From: Locusta migratoria
Taxonomy: Eukaryota; Arthropoda; Insecta; Orthoptera; Acrididae
Direction of reading: 5' to 3'
Assembly (NCBI GenBank): GCA_026315105.1
Contig: CM048751.1
Span: 339,930,649 to 339,994,648, forward strand
Length of the DNA stretch: 64,000 nucleotides
The position numbers and the translations under genes are program-made. Shown piece after piece: positions 53,386 to 62,339 of this stretch (positions within the stretch are counted from its first letter, which is position 1; each line of letters opens with the position of its first letter). The notes beneath the pieces were generated by a model that was not told where the DNA came from, did no database searches, and saw only the letters and a list, made by a program, of their open reading frames with translations.

Positions 53386-53463
53386 GTCGATGGAACCAAT
53401 GCATATGTCCTTCAGACATGCATGCATTCGTGCCTGAAGGACATTTACATCGGTTCCATCGAC
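53386..53463. repeat. 78-bp near-perfect hairpin
   Basis: GTCGATGGAACC ... ATGTCCTTCAG on the left pairs with CTGAAGGACAT ... GGTTCCATCGAC on the right, with loop ACATGCATGCATTCGTGC. It contains an ATGCATGCAT palindrome. It may be a terminal hairpin of a transposon. Confidence 0.85.
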
Positions 53464-53565
53464 ACGGGCGCTGGACATCGTATTTAAGTGTGTCGGTCAT
53501 ACTCGTGAGTCACATTACACCCAAAGTATTTTCTATTTGTGACCTTAGTGCAACAATATCGATAT

Positions 53566-53967
53566 TCTGAAGGAACTGAGGTACCAACAGCCGTAAGTAT
53601 AATGAAATATTTATTCTATCAACCAGTTTTGGCATTTCACTATGCCATCTTCAGATCCTTACACCGGAGCATGATATCCAAAAGTAGGGATACTAAAACT
53701 GGATTCGTGGATTTCGTCTCTTAGTTGGAAACAACAACAGCAACTGTGACAACACAGTGAAATACAAGAAATGACAGTTGTCACGGTTGGTGTTGTTGTT
53801 TCCAACTAAGAGACGAATTCCACGAATCCAGTTTTTAGTATCCCTACTTTTGGATATCATGCTCCGATGTACGGACCTGAAGATGGCATAGTGGAATGCC
53901 GAAACTGGTTGTAATAGAATAAATATTTCATTATACTTACGGCTGTTGGTACCTCAGTTCCTTCAGA
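53566..53967. mobile_element. 402-bp foldback element with hammerhead-like motifs in both arms
   Basis: Left arm 53566-53753 and right arm 53777-53967 are inverted copies with few mismatches and a ~23-bp spacer. The outer ends TCTGAAGGAACTGAGGTACC and its inverse are exact. Each arm holds CTGAAGATGGCATAGTG.AATGCCGAAACTGG-type text: CUGANGA, a GGCA/TGCC stem, then GAAAC (right 53878-53911 plus; left 53621-53655 minus, with a decayed GAAA box). No coding sequence. Resembles paired Penelope-type ends. Confidence 0.8.
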
Positions 53968-54400
53968 CTCTTGACCACCCGCTGTCCCGGTTCCACCTAC
54001 TATGGTGGATTCAATAAGACTTAATATCGATATTAGTCGATGACGACAAAAGGACGGTTAGAGCCCCGAGGTGGAGATGAAAGTCGCTTCACAAACTACA
54101 GAGCCCGCCATTCATACAGAAAAGGTAACAGCTGCAGCCGAAGAGCGTGCGCCTCGCTAGCAGGCGGCCAGGTCTGTGAAACCGGGTCGAGGCTGCGGCT
54201 GCGACGTTCCGTGGTGGCAGGCCTGCCTGCTGGCTTGCCTGCCTGCCTGCTAGCTCCCTTGACAAGCCTGCCTCCAGCCCACGCCATTCCGGGAGATTAA
54301 CAACTGCAGGCGAGGTTAAGCATCCAGCCTGGGCTATTCCACTATGCTCCACTCTTAATTTAATGCTCACTGAAGCTGAGGACCTTCTCAAGAAGACGTT
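53968..54400. other. GC-rich stretch with (GCCT)n
   Basis: GC-rich at 54120-54290 with a TGCCTGCCTGC repeat at 54222-54252. No gene recognised. Confidence 0.4.
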
Positions 54401-54972
54401 GGAAGGGGAAGCGGTAGTTTCGAAAAACTTACAGGTATGCAGCCAGGTATGAAATTCGGCCGATATTTTGGCAGGGGGCCACCCTGCCATTTGCAAGGCC
54501 AAACTGCAGTGAGGAAGCAATCTACATCTACATGGGATACTCTGCAAATCACATTTAAGTGCCTGGCAGAGGGTTCATAGAACCACCCCTTGGAATGGGA
54601 AGCGGTAGTTTCGAAAAACTTACAGGTATGCAGCCAGGTATGAAATTCGGCCGATATTTTGGCAGGGGGCCACCCTGCCATTTGCAAGGCCAAACTGCAG
54701 TGAGGAAGCAATCTACATCTACATGGGATACTCTGCAAATCACATTTAAGTGCCTGGCAGAGGGTTCATAGAACCACCCCTTGGAAGGGGAAGCGGTAGT
54801 TTCGAAAAACTTACAGGTATGCAGCCAGGTATGAAATTCGGCCCATATTTCGGCAGGAGACCATCCTGCCATTTGCAAGGCCAAACTGCAGTGAGGAAGC
54901 AATCTACATCTACATGGGATACTTTGCAAATCACATTTAAGTGCCTGGCAGAGGGTTCATAGAACCACCATT
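54401..54972. repeat. Three tandem copies of a 191-bp unit
   Basis: Unit starts at 54401, 54592 and 54783 (GGAAKGGGAAGCGGTAG). Each unit is about 116 bp of unclassified DNA (CAGGTATGCAGCCAGGTATG, TTGCAAGGCCAAACTGCAG) plus about 75 bp of the inverted 3' terminus of the CR1-like LINE (ATCTACATCTACATGGGATA to AGAACCACC). Units 1 and 2 look almost identical; unit 3 differs at a few sites. The third unit leads into the full LINE fragment. Confidence 0.92.
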
Positions 54973-55679
54973 ATACTATTTATCTCCCATTCCATTCTCG
55001 AATAGCGCGCGGGAAGAAAAAAACACCTGAATCTCTCTGTTCGAGCTCTGATTTCTCGTATTTTATTCTGATGGTCATTTTTACCTATGTAAGTGGGAGT
55101 CAACAATATATTTTTGCATTCGGAGGAGAATGTTGGCGATTGGAGTTTCGCAAGTAGCCCACGCCGCAGCGATATGCGCCGTTGTTGTAATGATTCCAAT
55201 CCCAGATCCTGTATCATTTCCGTAACGCTGTCACCCAAGTATCGTGACAATAAGAAACGAGCTGCCCTTTTCTGGACTCTTTCCATGTCCTCCGTCAATC
55301 CCACCTGATAAGGATCCCACACTGGGCAGCAATACTCCAAAAATGGACGGACAAGCGTACAGTGTGCAGTCTCTTTAGTAGTTCTGTTGCATATTTTAAG
55401 GGTTCTACCAATAAAACGCAGTCTCTGGTTCGCCTTTCCCACGATATTATCTACGTGTTCTTTCCAATTTCAGTCTGAAGTAATAGTAATTTCTAGGTAT
55501 TTTGTGGAGTTTACGACTTTCAAGTCTGATTGATTTATCTTGTAAACAAAGTTTAACGGATTTCTTTTCGTACTCATGTGGACGACTTCCCACTATTCAG
55601 AGTTAATTGCCAATTTTTACACCATACTGATATCTTATTTATATCGTTCTGCAGTTGGTTTTGATCTAGTTGCAATGTG
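54905..55679 (-). mobile_element. CR1-like LINE 3' end with coding remnant
   Basis: Minus frame 55442-54957 (161 codons): GKANQRLRFIGRTLKICNRT, LVRPFLEYCCPVWDPYQVGL, ERVQKRAARFLLSRY, GLLAKLQSPTFSSECKNILL and REIRARTERF. Upstream in another frame: LQNDINKISVWCKNWQLTLN near 55650-55590. Stops near 55440-55480 break the frame. The 5' truncation at about 55679 abuts a Penelope-like fragment. Confidence 0.88.
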
Positions 55680-55689
55680 CAACTATCTT

Positions 55690-56345
55690 TAAAATCTCGG
55701 TTTTCAGTGAGTAAACAGGAAAGACAACACACACCGAGCAAGCAAGCACACAGCGCCGACACGACCAAAGATGAAAACGGTCAGAATATCGATAATGAAC
55801 ATCAGTTCTCAACGGCTGAGGTCGAATTAGTTTTGTACCTCTGTTTTTTTGATAAGTGAGAGAGCAGGATCCCATGCGGAATTGAAGCAAAATCCTCCGT
55901 CCCTATTCATAAGGTTGTCAGCTAGTTTTATTTCAATGGATTCCTTGATAACACAGTCCCAGTAGCTGGAAGAGCATGCCAAAATTTCCGTTTTGTTGTA
56001 TTCCACAGGGTGACCTGTGTCAAGAGAGTGTTCGGCCACAGCAGATTCGTTTGGCTGTTGAAACATGTGTTACGTTTATGCTCAACACTACGATCCTCAA
56101 CTGTCCTAATAGGCTGACCAACATATGACATGCCACAGCTGCATAGGATACGGTAGACACACGCCTTGCGCAAACCGAGATCATCCTTAACGGATCCCAA
56201 CAGTGCCTTAATTTTAGATGGTGGACGAAACACACATTTCACATTGTTTTTACGCCAATCTTGTTGGAAGTTTTGCCAAAGTACGGCAGAAGGCTACTGA
56301 CGTGGGTTCCAACTCTGTGCTGTCATCACTAGCCCGTTGCACATG
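55690..56345 (-). mobile_element. Penelope-like retroelement fragment with GIY-YIG endonuclease
   Basis: Minus strand: KCVFRPPSKIKALLGSVKDD, KACVYRILCSCGMSYVGQPI, RTVEDRSVEHKR (55928-56242), then in a shifted frame ESAVAEHSLDTGHPVEYNKT, CVIKESIEIKLADNLMNRDG and WDPAL (55827-56066). This is the CxC linker, the VY-YVG core (GIY-YIG), the catalytic Arg region and the AVAEH/KE-IEI blocks of Penelope-like endonucleases. The frameshift near 56050 and the loss of the reverse transcriptase make it inactive. It is the only coding Penelope piece in the window. Confidence 0.85.
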
Positions 56346-56349
56346 TGGT

Positions 56350-56470
56350 CGACGACACGACAGCCAGTCCTCGCGCGGAGAAAATCACCGAGCGGGTCGG
56401 GAGTCGAACCCGAGCTCCCCTGCGTGGCAACCCACCACGCTGTCCACTAGACTTCTGCAACTGTAAATTT
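56350..56470 (-). mobile_element. tRNA-derived SINE remnant, another family (D)
   Basis: Minus strand: AAGTCTAGTGGACAGCGTGG (A-box like), GAGCTCGGGTTCGACTCCCG (B box), then GTGATTTTCTCCGCGCGAGG and GACTGGCTGTCGTGTCGTCG, a body I associate with a common grasshopper SINE. A second B-box-like stretch (GGGTTCAAATACCGG) follows on the plus strand near 56510. Confidence 0.55.
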
Positions 56471-56821
56471 TTTCTATGCCGGCAACTGCCTAGAAAGCAG
56501 GAGACCCGGGTTCAAATACCGGATGGGTTACATTTTCAGCTTTGCCCATACGCAGTTGATGTCATATATTCTGTGAATATAAAAAATGAATAACTGCAGA
56601 TGCTTTGAAATAAAGCGAAACTCGCTTGCTCTTAATTGGACTATCATTTACAGTTACAAAACACGGCCAGGTGTCCTATACAAACTATATAGGAAAAAGC
56701 GGCGTAAAGAACAAACAAATGTGTTTGTTAACGAGTGCTTAAATTTTGATATTGATTATGTGATGCGATGGAGACCAAAGACGGCAAAGAGCTATTGATT
56801 ATACCTAAGTATGTTTTGACG

Positions 56822-56988
56822 AGCGGGTATATCTGCGCGATCTATGGCGCCTTGCCACGGATTGCGCGGCCGCTCCTCGTCGGAGGACGCGTGTGTGTGT
56901 TTTCTTAGCATAAGTTATTTTGAGTAATGTGTAAGTCTAGAAACCGATGCACGTAGCAGTTTGGTCCCTTACAAACATTTGGACGTTT
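56822..56988 (+). mobile_element. tRNA-derived SINE, family C, decayed
   Basis: CGAGCGGGTATATCTGCGCG, CGCCTTGCCACGGATTGCGC, CGTCGGAGGACGCGTGTGTG (B box lost), GCAGTTTGGTCCCTTACAAA, CATTTGGACG. Older copy. Confidence 0.75.
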
Positions 56989-57004
56989 GAATTGTTTCGT
57001 GTAA

Positions 57005-58095
57005 GTGGACTCGACAGCTTTTAAATAGATTAAAAACTGAATATTTAAAATTGACACCTGTACCGTAAATATTTATTAATGACTATCGATTTCCACCCAA
57101 ATCAACCCATCTTCGGGCCTCTTCGACAGATGAAGAACAAGTACGTAATGTGTCTATATGTACTGTGTGTTCATAAATTTAGTAGATTATATACTGAATA
57201 CATTTTCTATAAAAGTTGTTGTTGTTGTCGTCTCCAGCCAAATGCCTTCAGAAAGGACTTCCTAAAATTTAAATTAATATTGGATGTTAACAAATTTCGC
57301 TTCTTTAGAAACGCTTTTCTTCCCATAGCCATTCTGCATTTTATATCTTCTCTACTTCGGTCATCAGAAGTTATTTTGCTACCCAAATAGCAAAACTCTT
57401 CTATTACTTTTATTGTCTCATTACCTAATCTAATTCGTTCAGCATCACTTGATTTTCTGGCATTACACTCCATTACCCTCGTTTTACTCTTATTAATGTT
57501 CGTCTTATATTTTTCCTTAATTCCATTTAATGGCTCTTCCAGATCCTTTGCAGTCTCTGACAAAAGTACCGTCATCAGCAAACGGCCAAGTTTTTATTTC
57601 TTCTCCTTGAACTTCAATTCTCTCTCCGAATTTCTCCACGGATTCCTTCACTGCTTGCTCATTGCTGAGATTGAACAACAAAAGGCTGGAACCCTGTCTT
57701 ACTCCCATCCCAACCTCTGCGTCCCTTTCTTGCCCTCCGACTCTAAATAGGTATTACGAGTACATTTCAACATTGATAATGATAACAGTTTGTAGTTTAA
57801 CTTTTCCATAGTTGTTTTAAAAAACAAGGTGAGTGTTACACAACGTTAGACATATGAGAATGAACATAATCAATTCGTAGGCCAAAAATCTTACGCCAGA
57901 ACGTGATGTATTAAGTACATTATCTACTGAATTTAGAAAATACATAGTGCATGTTCACAAATTACATATGTATTTATTATTATTCTGTACTGTAGACCCG
58001 AAGATGGCTGGATTTGGGACGAAATCGACAGTCATTACTAAAAATTTAAGGTGCAGCTGTGTATTTTAAATCAATTTTTAACCTATTTGAACATT
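57005..58095. mobile_element. Inverted Penelope-type arms enclosing an RTE-like fragment
   Basis: Left arm 57005-57182 and right arm 57935-58095 are inverted relatives (GACTRTCGATTTC, CCCAAATC.A.CCATCTTCGG, ATTTAAAAT). Each has a degenerate CCGAAGATGG...GAAATCGA motif (57083-57118 minus; 57996-58034 plus). The interior holds an RTE-like fragment at 57205-57755. Either one element with inverted ends was hit by an RTE-like LINE, or two separate arms flank it. Confidence 0.55.
57205..57755 (-). mobile_element. RTE-like LINE fragment, second subfamily
   Basis: Minus frame 57581-57207: EEPLNGIKEKYKTNINKSKT, RVMECN, NETIKVIEEFCYLGSKITSD, REDIKCRMAMGRKAFLKKRN, LLTSNINLNFRKSFLKAFGW. Upstream (57708-57517) MGVRQGSSLLLFNLSNEQAV and TWPFADDGTF, the RT 'GvrQGC.LSp.LFN' and 'FADD' blocks. 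The frame shifts between the two. The 3' end carries (TTG)n on the plus strand at 57210-57225. Confidence 0.82.
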
Positions 58096-58877
58096 TCTGG
58101 GGCTTTTTTTTTATCAACTTTCAGAGAACCAAGTTGCTACAAAGTGAGTAGATTAGTTGATTCACAGCCAGTCGGACTGTACTGCGGTCAGCTAGTTGTT
58201 AGCCATCGTTAGTAACACAAAGTAAATGGCTGCCAGGTGATGATGTCCGTGGTATGCGCAATTGCACACATGCCGGGCACCAAGCACACAATTCACACAG
58301 CAGAAGTGTCCATTGTGTGCGCTAAGCGAGCGCTTTAAGAGCCGTAACAGCGTTCTGACAGCCACACGCGCTCGCTAATTGCCGTGTGAAGAGCCGCGTT
58401 ATCTTGCATATAAAGTTGGCATCTTTTCCCGGGACGATGCCAGAGGATGCATTCTTAACACTTAGCGGCTTGCCTTTCCCTGTGCGCTGGTCGTTTTCCA
58501 CCAGAACACTTAACAAATGAAACACGCAAGCGAATTGTTTTGGCAGTATTCGTGGTTATATCGTTTTACAGTGGTAAGTCCTGCGATCTAGCGCTAAAAT
58601 GATGAACTAAAGTCATTAAAGACTCTGTGTGTTTGAACTTCATATAAAACTACTTGAAAACCCTTCGTTGCCCGGGGTATTCATTTATTCCTGCCTTGAG
58701 TTAGTACTTCTCCTGTCCCTTCTCTCTCTGTCCATCTCTTTTTTTTTCTTTCTAAAATCATGTTATATTTATAAGAGAATATATAAGAAATAACGCTGTC
58801 TTACATAATCTACAAAATTAGAAGTGCAGTATCCAAACAAAGAAAGATAGTAGTCAAAATACAAATGAGATGAAATT
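58096..58877. other. No recognised gene
   Basis: Nothing recognised. A T-rich run lies at 58738-58752. Confidence 0.4.
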
Positions 58878-58889
58878 CGTACGATCTCA

Positions 58890-59088
58890 AAAATGTTAAA
58901 ATGTTTGTATAGTATATGGGACTTAACTACGGGGTCATCAGTCCCTAAACTTATAAACTACTTATGAACTACTTACGAACTAGGACGGCACAAATATCCA
59001 TGCCCGAGGGGGGATTCGAACTCCCGACCGTAGTGGCCGTGCAGACCATGACTGGAGCGCTTCAGTCCCCTCGGCCACCGCGGCCGGC
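58890..59088 (-). mobile_element. tRNA-derived SINE, family A
   Basis: Complete copy. Target duplication CGTACGATCTCA at 58878-58889 and 59089-59100. Confidence 0.95.
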
Positions 59089-59429
59089 CGTACGATCTCA
59101 TATTTATTGAATAATATGTTTTACAATTGTATAAATTTTCTAGTTATATATTCATTTGTATAAGTGCTGTATGTCTGTTAATTCTCTTGGGAATACAGTT
59201 AGTAGTAAATAAGTAATACATTAAAACTTGGTGCGTGATGGGGCGGTTTTCCATTAACTTTACTGTTTATGTTCTCATATCTCATGAACTACGTATCGTA
59301 CTGTGATACAATTTAGGAGGTACATTCAACTATATGTGTGTATACTGTCTGTAAAATTTCCTGCAGTCGCAATTTGCAGTGTAGAAATTATAAATTGTAA
59401 CGTCATAAGGAATGCCGTAGTTTTAGTTC

Positions 59430-59628
59430 GCCGGCCGCGGTGGCCGAGGGGACTGAGGCGCTCCAGTCACGGTCTGCACGGCCACTACGGTCGGGAGTTC
59501 GAATCCCCCCTCGGGCATGGATATTTGTGCCGTCCTTAGTATTAGTTAGTTCATAAGTAGTTTGTATGTTTAGGGACTGATGACCCCGTATTTAAGTCCC
59601 ATAAGCTGTACAAACAGTTGAACAGTTG
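59430..59628 (+). mobile_element. tRNA-derived SINE, family A
   Basis: Complete copy. Target duplication AGTTTTAGTTC at 59419-59429 and 59629-59639. Confidence 0.95.
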
Positions 59629-59931
59629 AGTTTTAGTTCATGAACAGCGGAAAAGTAGTAAACGAGAAATTTTCTTTCCTTTCATAATTTTGCTGTGGTT
59701 GTCAGCGAGAAATAGTTCAATAAAGCTTTGAAATCATGTTCAGAGTTTGTTGCAAGTCGCTAAGTAATCTCGTTCTCATATACTGTATTCATGAAGTCTC
59801 GTCGCATTATGTGGCAGTTTCTTGCAACTCCTATTGTTTACGACGTTGTATCTCCTGTACCATGTGTCGTATGTGGTTCTTACCATTACAGAAATGGTAC
59901 CTCACGGTAAGATGAGTATCAAATTTGGTTG

Positions 59932-60121
59932 TTCAGATGTTTGTTAAGTTTGTGGGACGTAACTGGTGGTCATCAGTCCCTAAACATAAAAACTACTTAT
60001 AAACTAACTTATACTAAAGACAACACAAACATCCATGCCCGAGGGAGGATTCGAGCCCCCGACGGGGAACGGCCTCGCGTGTCGTAGCATAGCGCCTCAA
60101 TGCGCTCGGCCACTCCGCCGT
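59932..60121 (-). mobile_element. tRNA-derived SINE, family A'
   Basis: Complete A' copy. Target duplication GTAYCAAATTTGGTTG at 59916-59931 and 60122-60137. Confidence 0.94.
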
Positions 60122-60312
60122 GTACCAAATTTGGTTGAAATCGGTCTAGTCGTTTAGCAGGAAATGTGCAAAATTATCGCGTAATTTACACTTACTGCGA
60201 CCGTCATGGATTGAAGCTTAGGTGTGCAAAATTTCATAAGGTTGGAACGAAATCGTAGATTTGTATGTAATACGTACAGACAAACATACGGATACTCTGC
60301 TTTATATATAAA

Positions 60313-62098
60313 GGTTACGCGATTCCTTGTTCATCATCAATTATCAGTTGAATAGAACAAAGATTGTTTCTTTATAAATACACCGTGTTAACAATAAATA
60401 AACGAAAGGCCTGAAAACTGTTTTCAGATATCAGGCGATTGCTAAATTTATAAGATACAATTAGTAATTTTGGAGAAATTCGATTGTTTACAAATTGACT
60501 ATACAGGGGTACCTTACTCAATCAGCACAATTCGCTTCTGAGTTTTACATGCTATGCGAAACCTCGTTATGGAACATATATTTTTCTTTCGGAATTCATG
60601 TAATAATAGGAGGTGTTTCATTGAGAAAATGGACTAAAATTTATCCTAGAACGAACAATAATGCAATTTTTTATTACAAGAAAGTTGTATCAAAAGAAGG
60701 AAATTAAATTCGCTGCCTTTGAAATTACACACATTGTTGTGTTATGGTTCTGGGAGGAGATGGAGGTCACCAAACTATTTCTAGTTGGAACAGAGTTGCG
60801 TGTTGAAAAAAGTTGAGAAACATTAACGCAGGGTAATGTAGGAGGAGGCCGCCAACAGTTAATGGCAGCTAATTTTAAGCGATCAGTGACTGAAATCCAA
60901 GCATGAGACGAGTTTTTTGGTTCTCGATTTAATTCCGTGACATAAGCTAACTACACGGGACGCAGCGTGTATTCGACAAAACGGCGGGCAGTCATCTCCA
61001 GTAGAACTACAATCACGATCGCTTCGTTCACGGCTATTAAAACTTACTTCTCATGCAGAAAAATTTCAGGCACAGCCGTAAAAACAAACTGTAGTTTCGC
61101 TATCATTGGTTACCTGAAAATATCCTCACACTAGCTAGTGATTACACAAGCTGCCGTATTACAAAACAGTCAGCACTTAATTAGAGGTTGTTAACGATAC
61201 AAGCAGATTCCAAACGAAAAAAGGAATCATAGGGTGATAATTAAGAGGAAATGGAAAAAGTCAGTACTACTATGAAACAGAAGTAACACGGTATTATAAC
61301 TTTAAAAAATTTGGATTAATAAAAATAGTAAAGCGATTTTGATTTAGAAATTTAAATTACCGCAAACGACGGGATTCAACGCTATGAAGCTAACACTTTA
61401 CCACTGCGCTACTCAGTCACATTGGTATTATCGTCTATGCGGCAGTACATAACCATTAACGACCCTGAATTGTAGCGTGGGAGAGCTCGTTTCCGCGTAA
61501 GTCGTAAGAAGATCATTTAAAGCTAGTTGATATATATGATATAATACATGTATATGTGACGTTAAATCACGGTTTATACGAAGGCATTCATACCGTGTGT
61601 TAGCACAGTTGTCCGTGTCTTGTTTTTGTGTGGTTATCATTAAGTGATGAAACGCGAAATAAAAAGACAGACCCACGAATCGGGAGTAAAGCAAACAAAC
61701 AAGAGAGCCAGAAAGGAAATAGAACTGATCTGACCAATTGTTGAGGCACTCTGGGATTCCGAAAGTTGGGTCAGTTACTGTCACTCTCGTTAGAAAACTG
61801 AAAGCACTTTGTAGCAAATAACAGTTCCATCGGTTGCACTGTATCAAGACATAACACAGTTTCAGACTGTAATACTTGTCTTATATTGTTAAATTTTTAA
61901 AATTATAGGTTTTAATGAGTAGATTCAAAAAAAACATTTAATTTTTTTTATCCGTTCAATAATTTGTAACCCGTTGCTTTGGGTTTCGGGACAATCACCA
62001 AGTAAAATAGTTTTCATTGAGGCAGGACAGCGCAGAGACAACAAAACGTAAGTTATTTGTACACAAACATTATTTACACCCCCAAACACCTAGTAATT
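60313..62098. other. AT-rich intergenic DNA, no recognised gene
   Basis: Short frames only (139 codons at most, minus 61847-61428, no motif known). A tRNA-like remnant lies at 61370-61438. Confidence 0.45.
61370..61438 (-). mobile_element. tRNA-like sequence, probable SINE head
   Basis: Minus strand: GACTGAGTAGCGCAGTGGTA (A box) and GCGTTGAATCCCGTCGTTTG (weak B box; GGTTCGAATCC eroded). Related in head to family B. Confidence 0.4.
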
Positions 62099-62110
62099 TA
62101 TAACACTTTC

Positions 62111-62310
62111 AAAAAAATTCAAATGTTTGTATAGCTTATGGGACTTAACTACGGGGTTATCAGTCCCTAAACTTACAAACTACTTATGAACTGACTAATA
62201 CTAAGGACGGCACAAATATCCATGCTCGAGGGGGCATTCGAACCCCCGACAGTAGTGGCCGAGCAGACCGTGACTGGAGCGCCTCAATCCCCTTGGCCAC
62301 CGCGGCCGGC
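62111..62310 (-). mobile_element. tRNA-derived SINE, family A
   Basis: Complete copy. Target duplication TATAACACTTTC at 62099-62110 and 62311-62322. Confidence 0.95.
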
Positions 62311-62339
62311 TATAACACTTTCGGGAACGTAGCAAACGT

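Larger units (their letters stand above)
59300..60312 (+). mobile_element. Unclassified repeat family, copy 2, with two SINEs
   Basis: Inverted relative of 49390-50095. It runs from ACTGTGATACAATTTAGG to ACATACGGATACTCTGCTTT and ATATATAAAGG. Interrupted by a family A SINE (59430-59628) and an A' SINE (59932-60121). Without them it is about 620 bp. Confidence 0.7.

Noticed and set aside
54089..54929. Repeated 116-152-codon minus frames (MQSIPCRCRLLPHCSLALQM...)
   Set aside because: These are translations of the 191-bp tandem unit, including the non-coding LINE terminus; the repetition explains their similarity.
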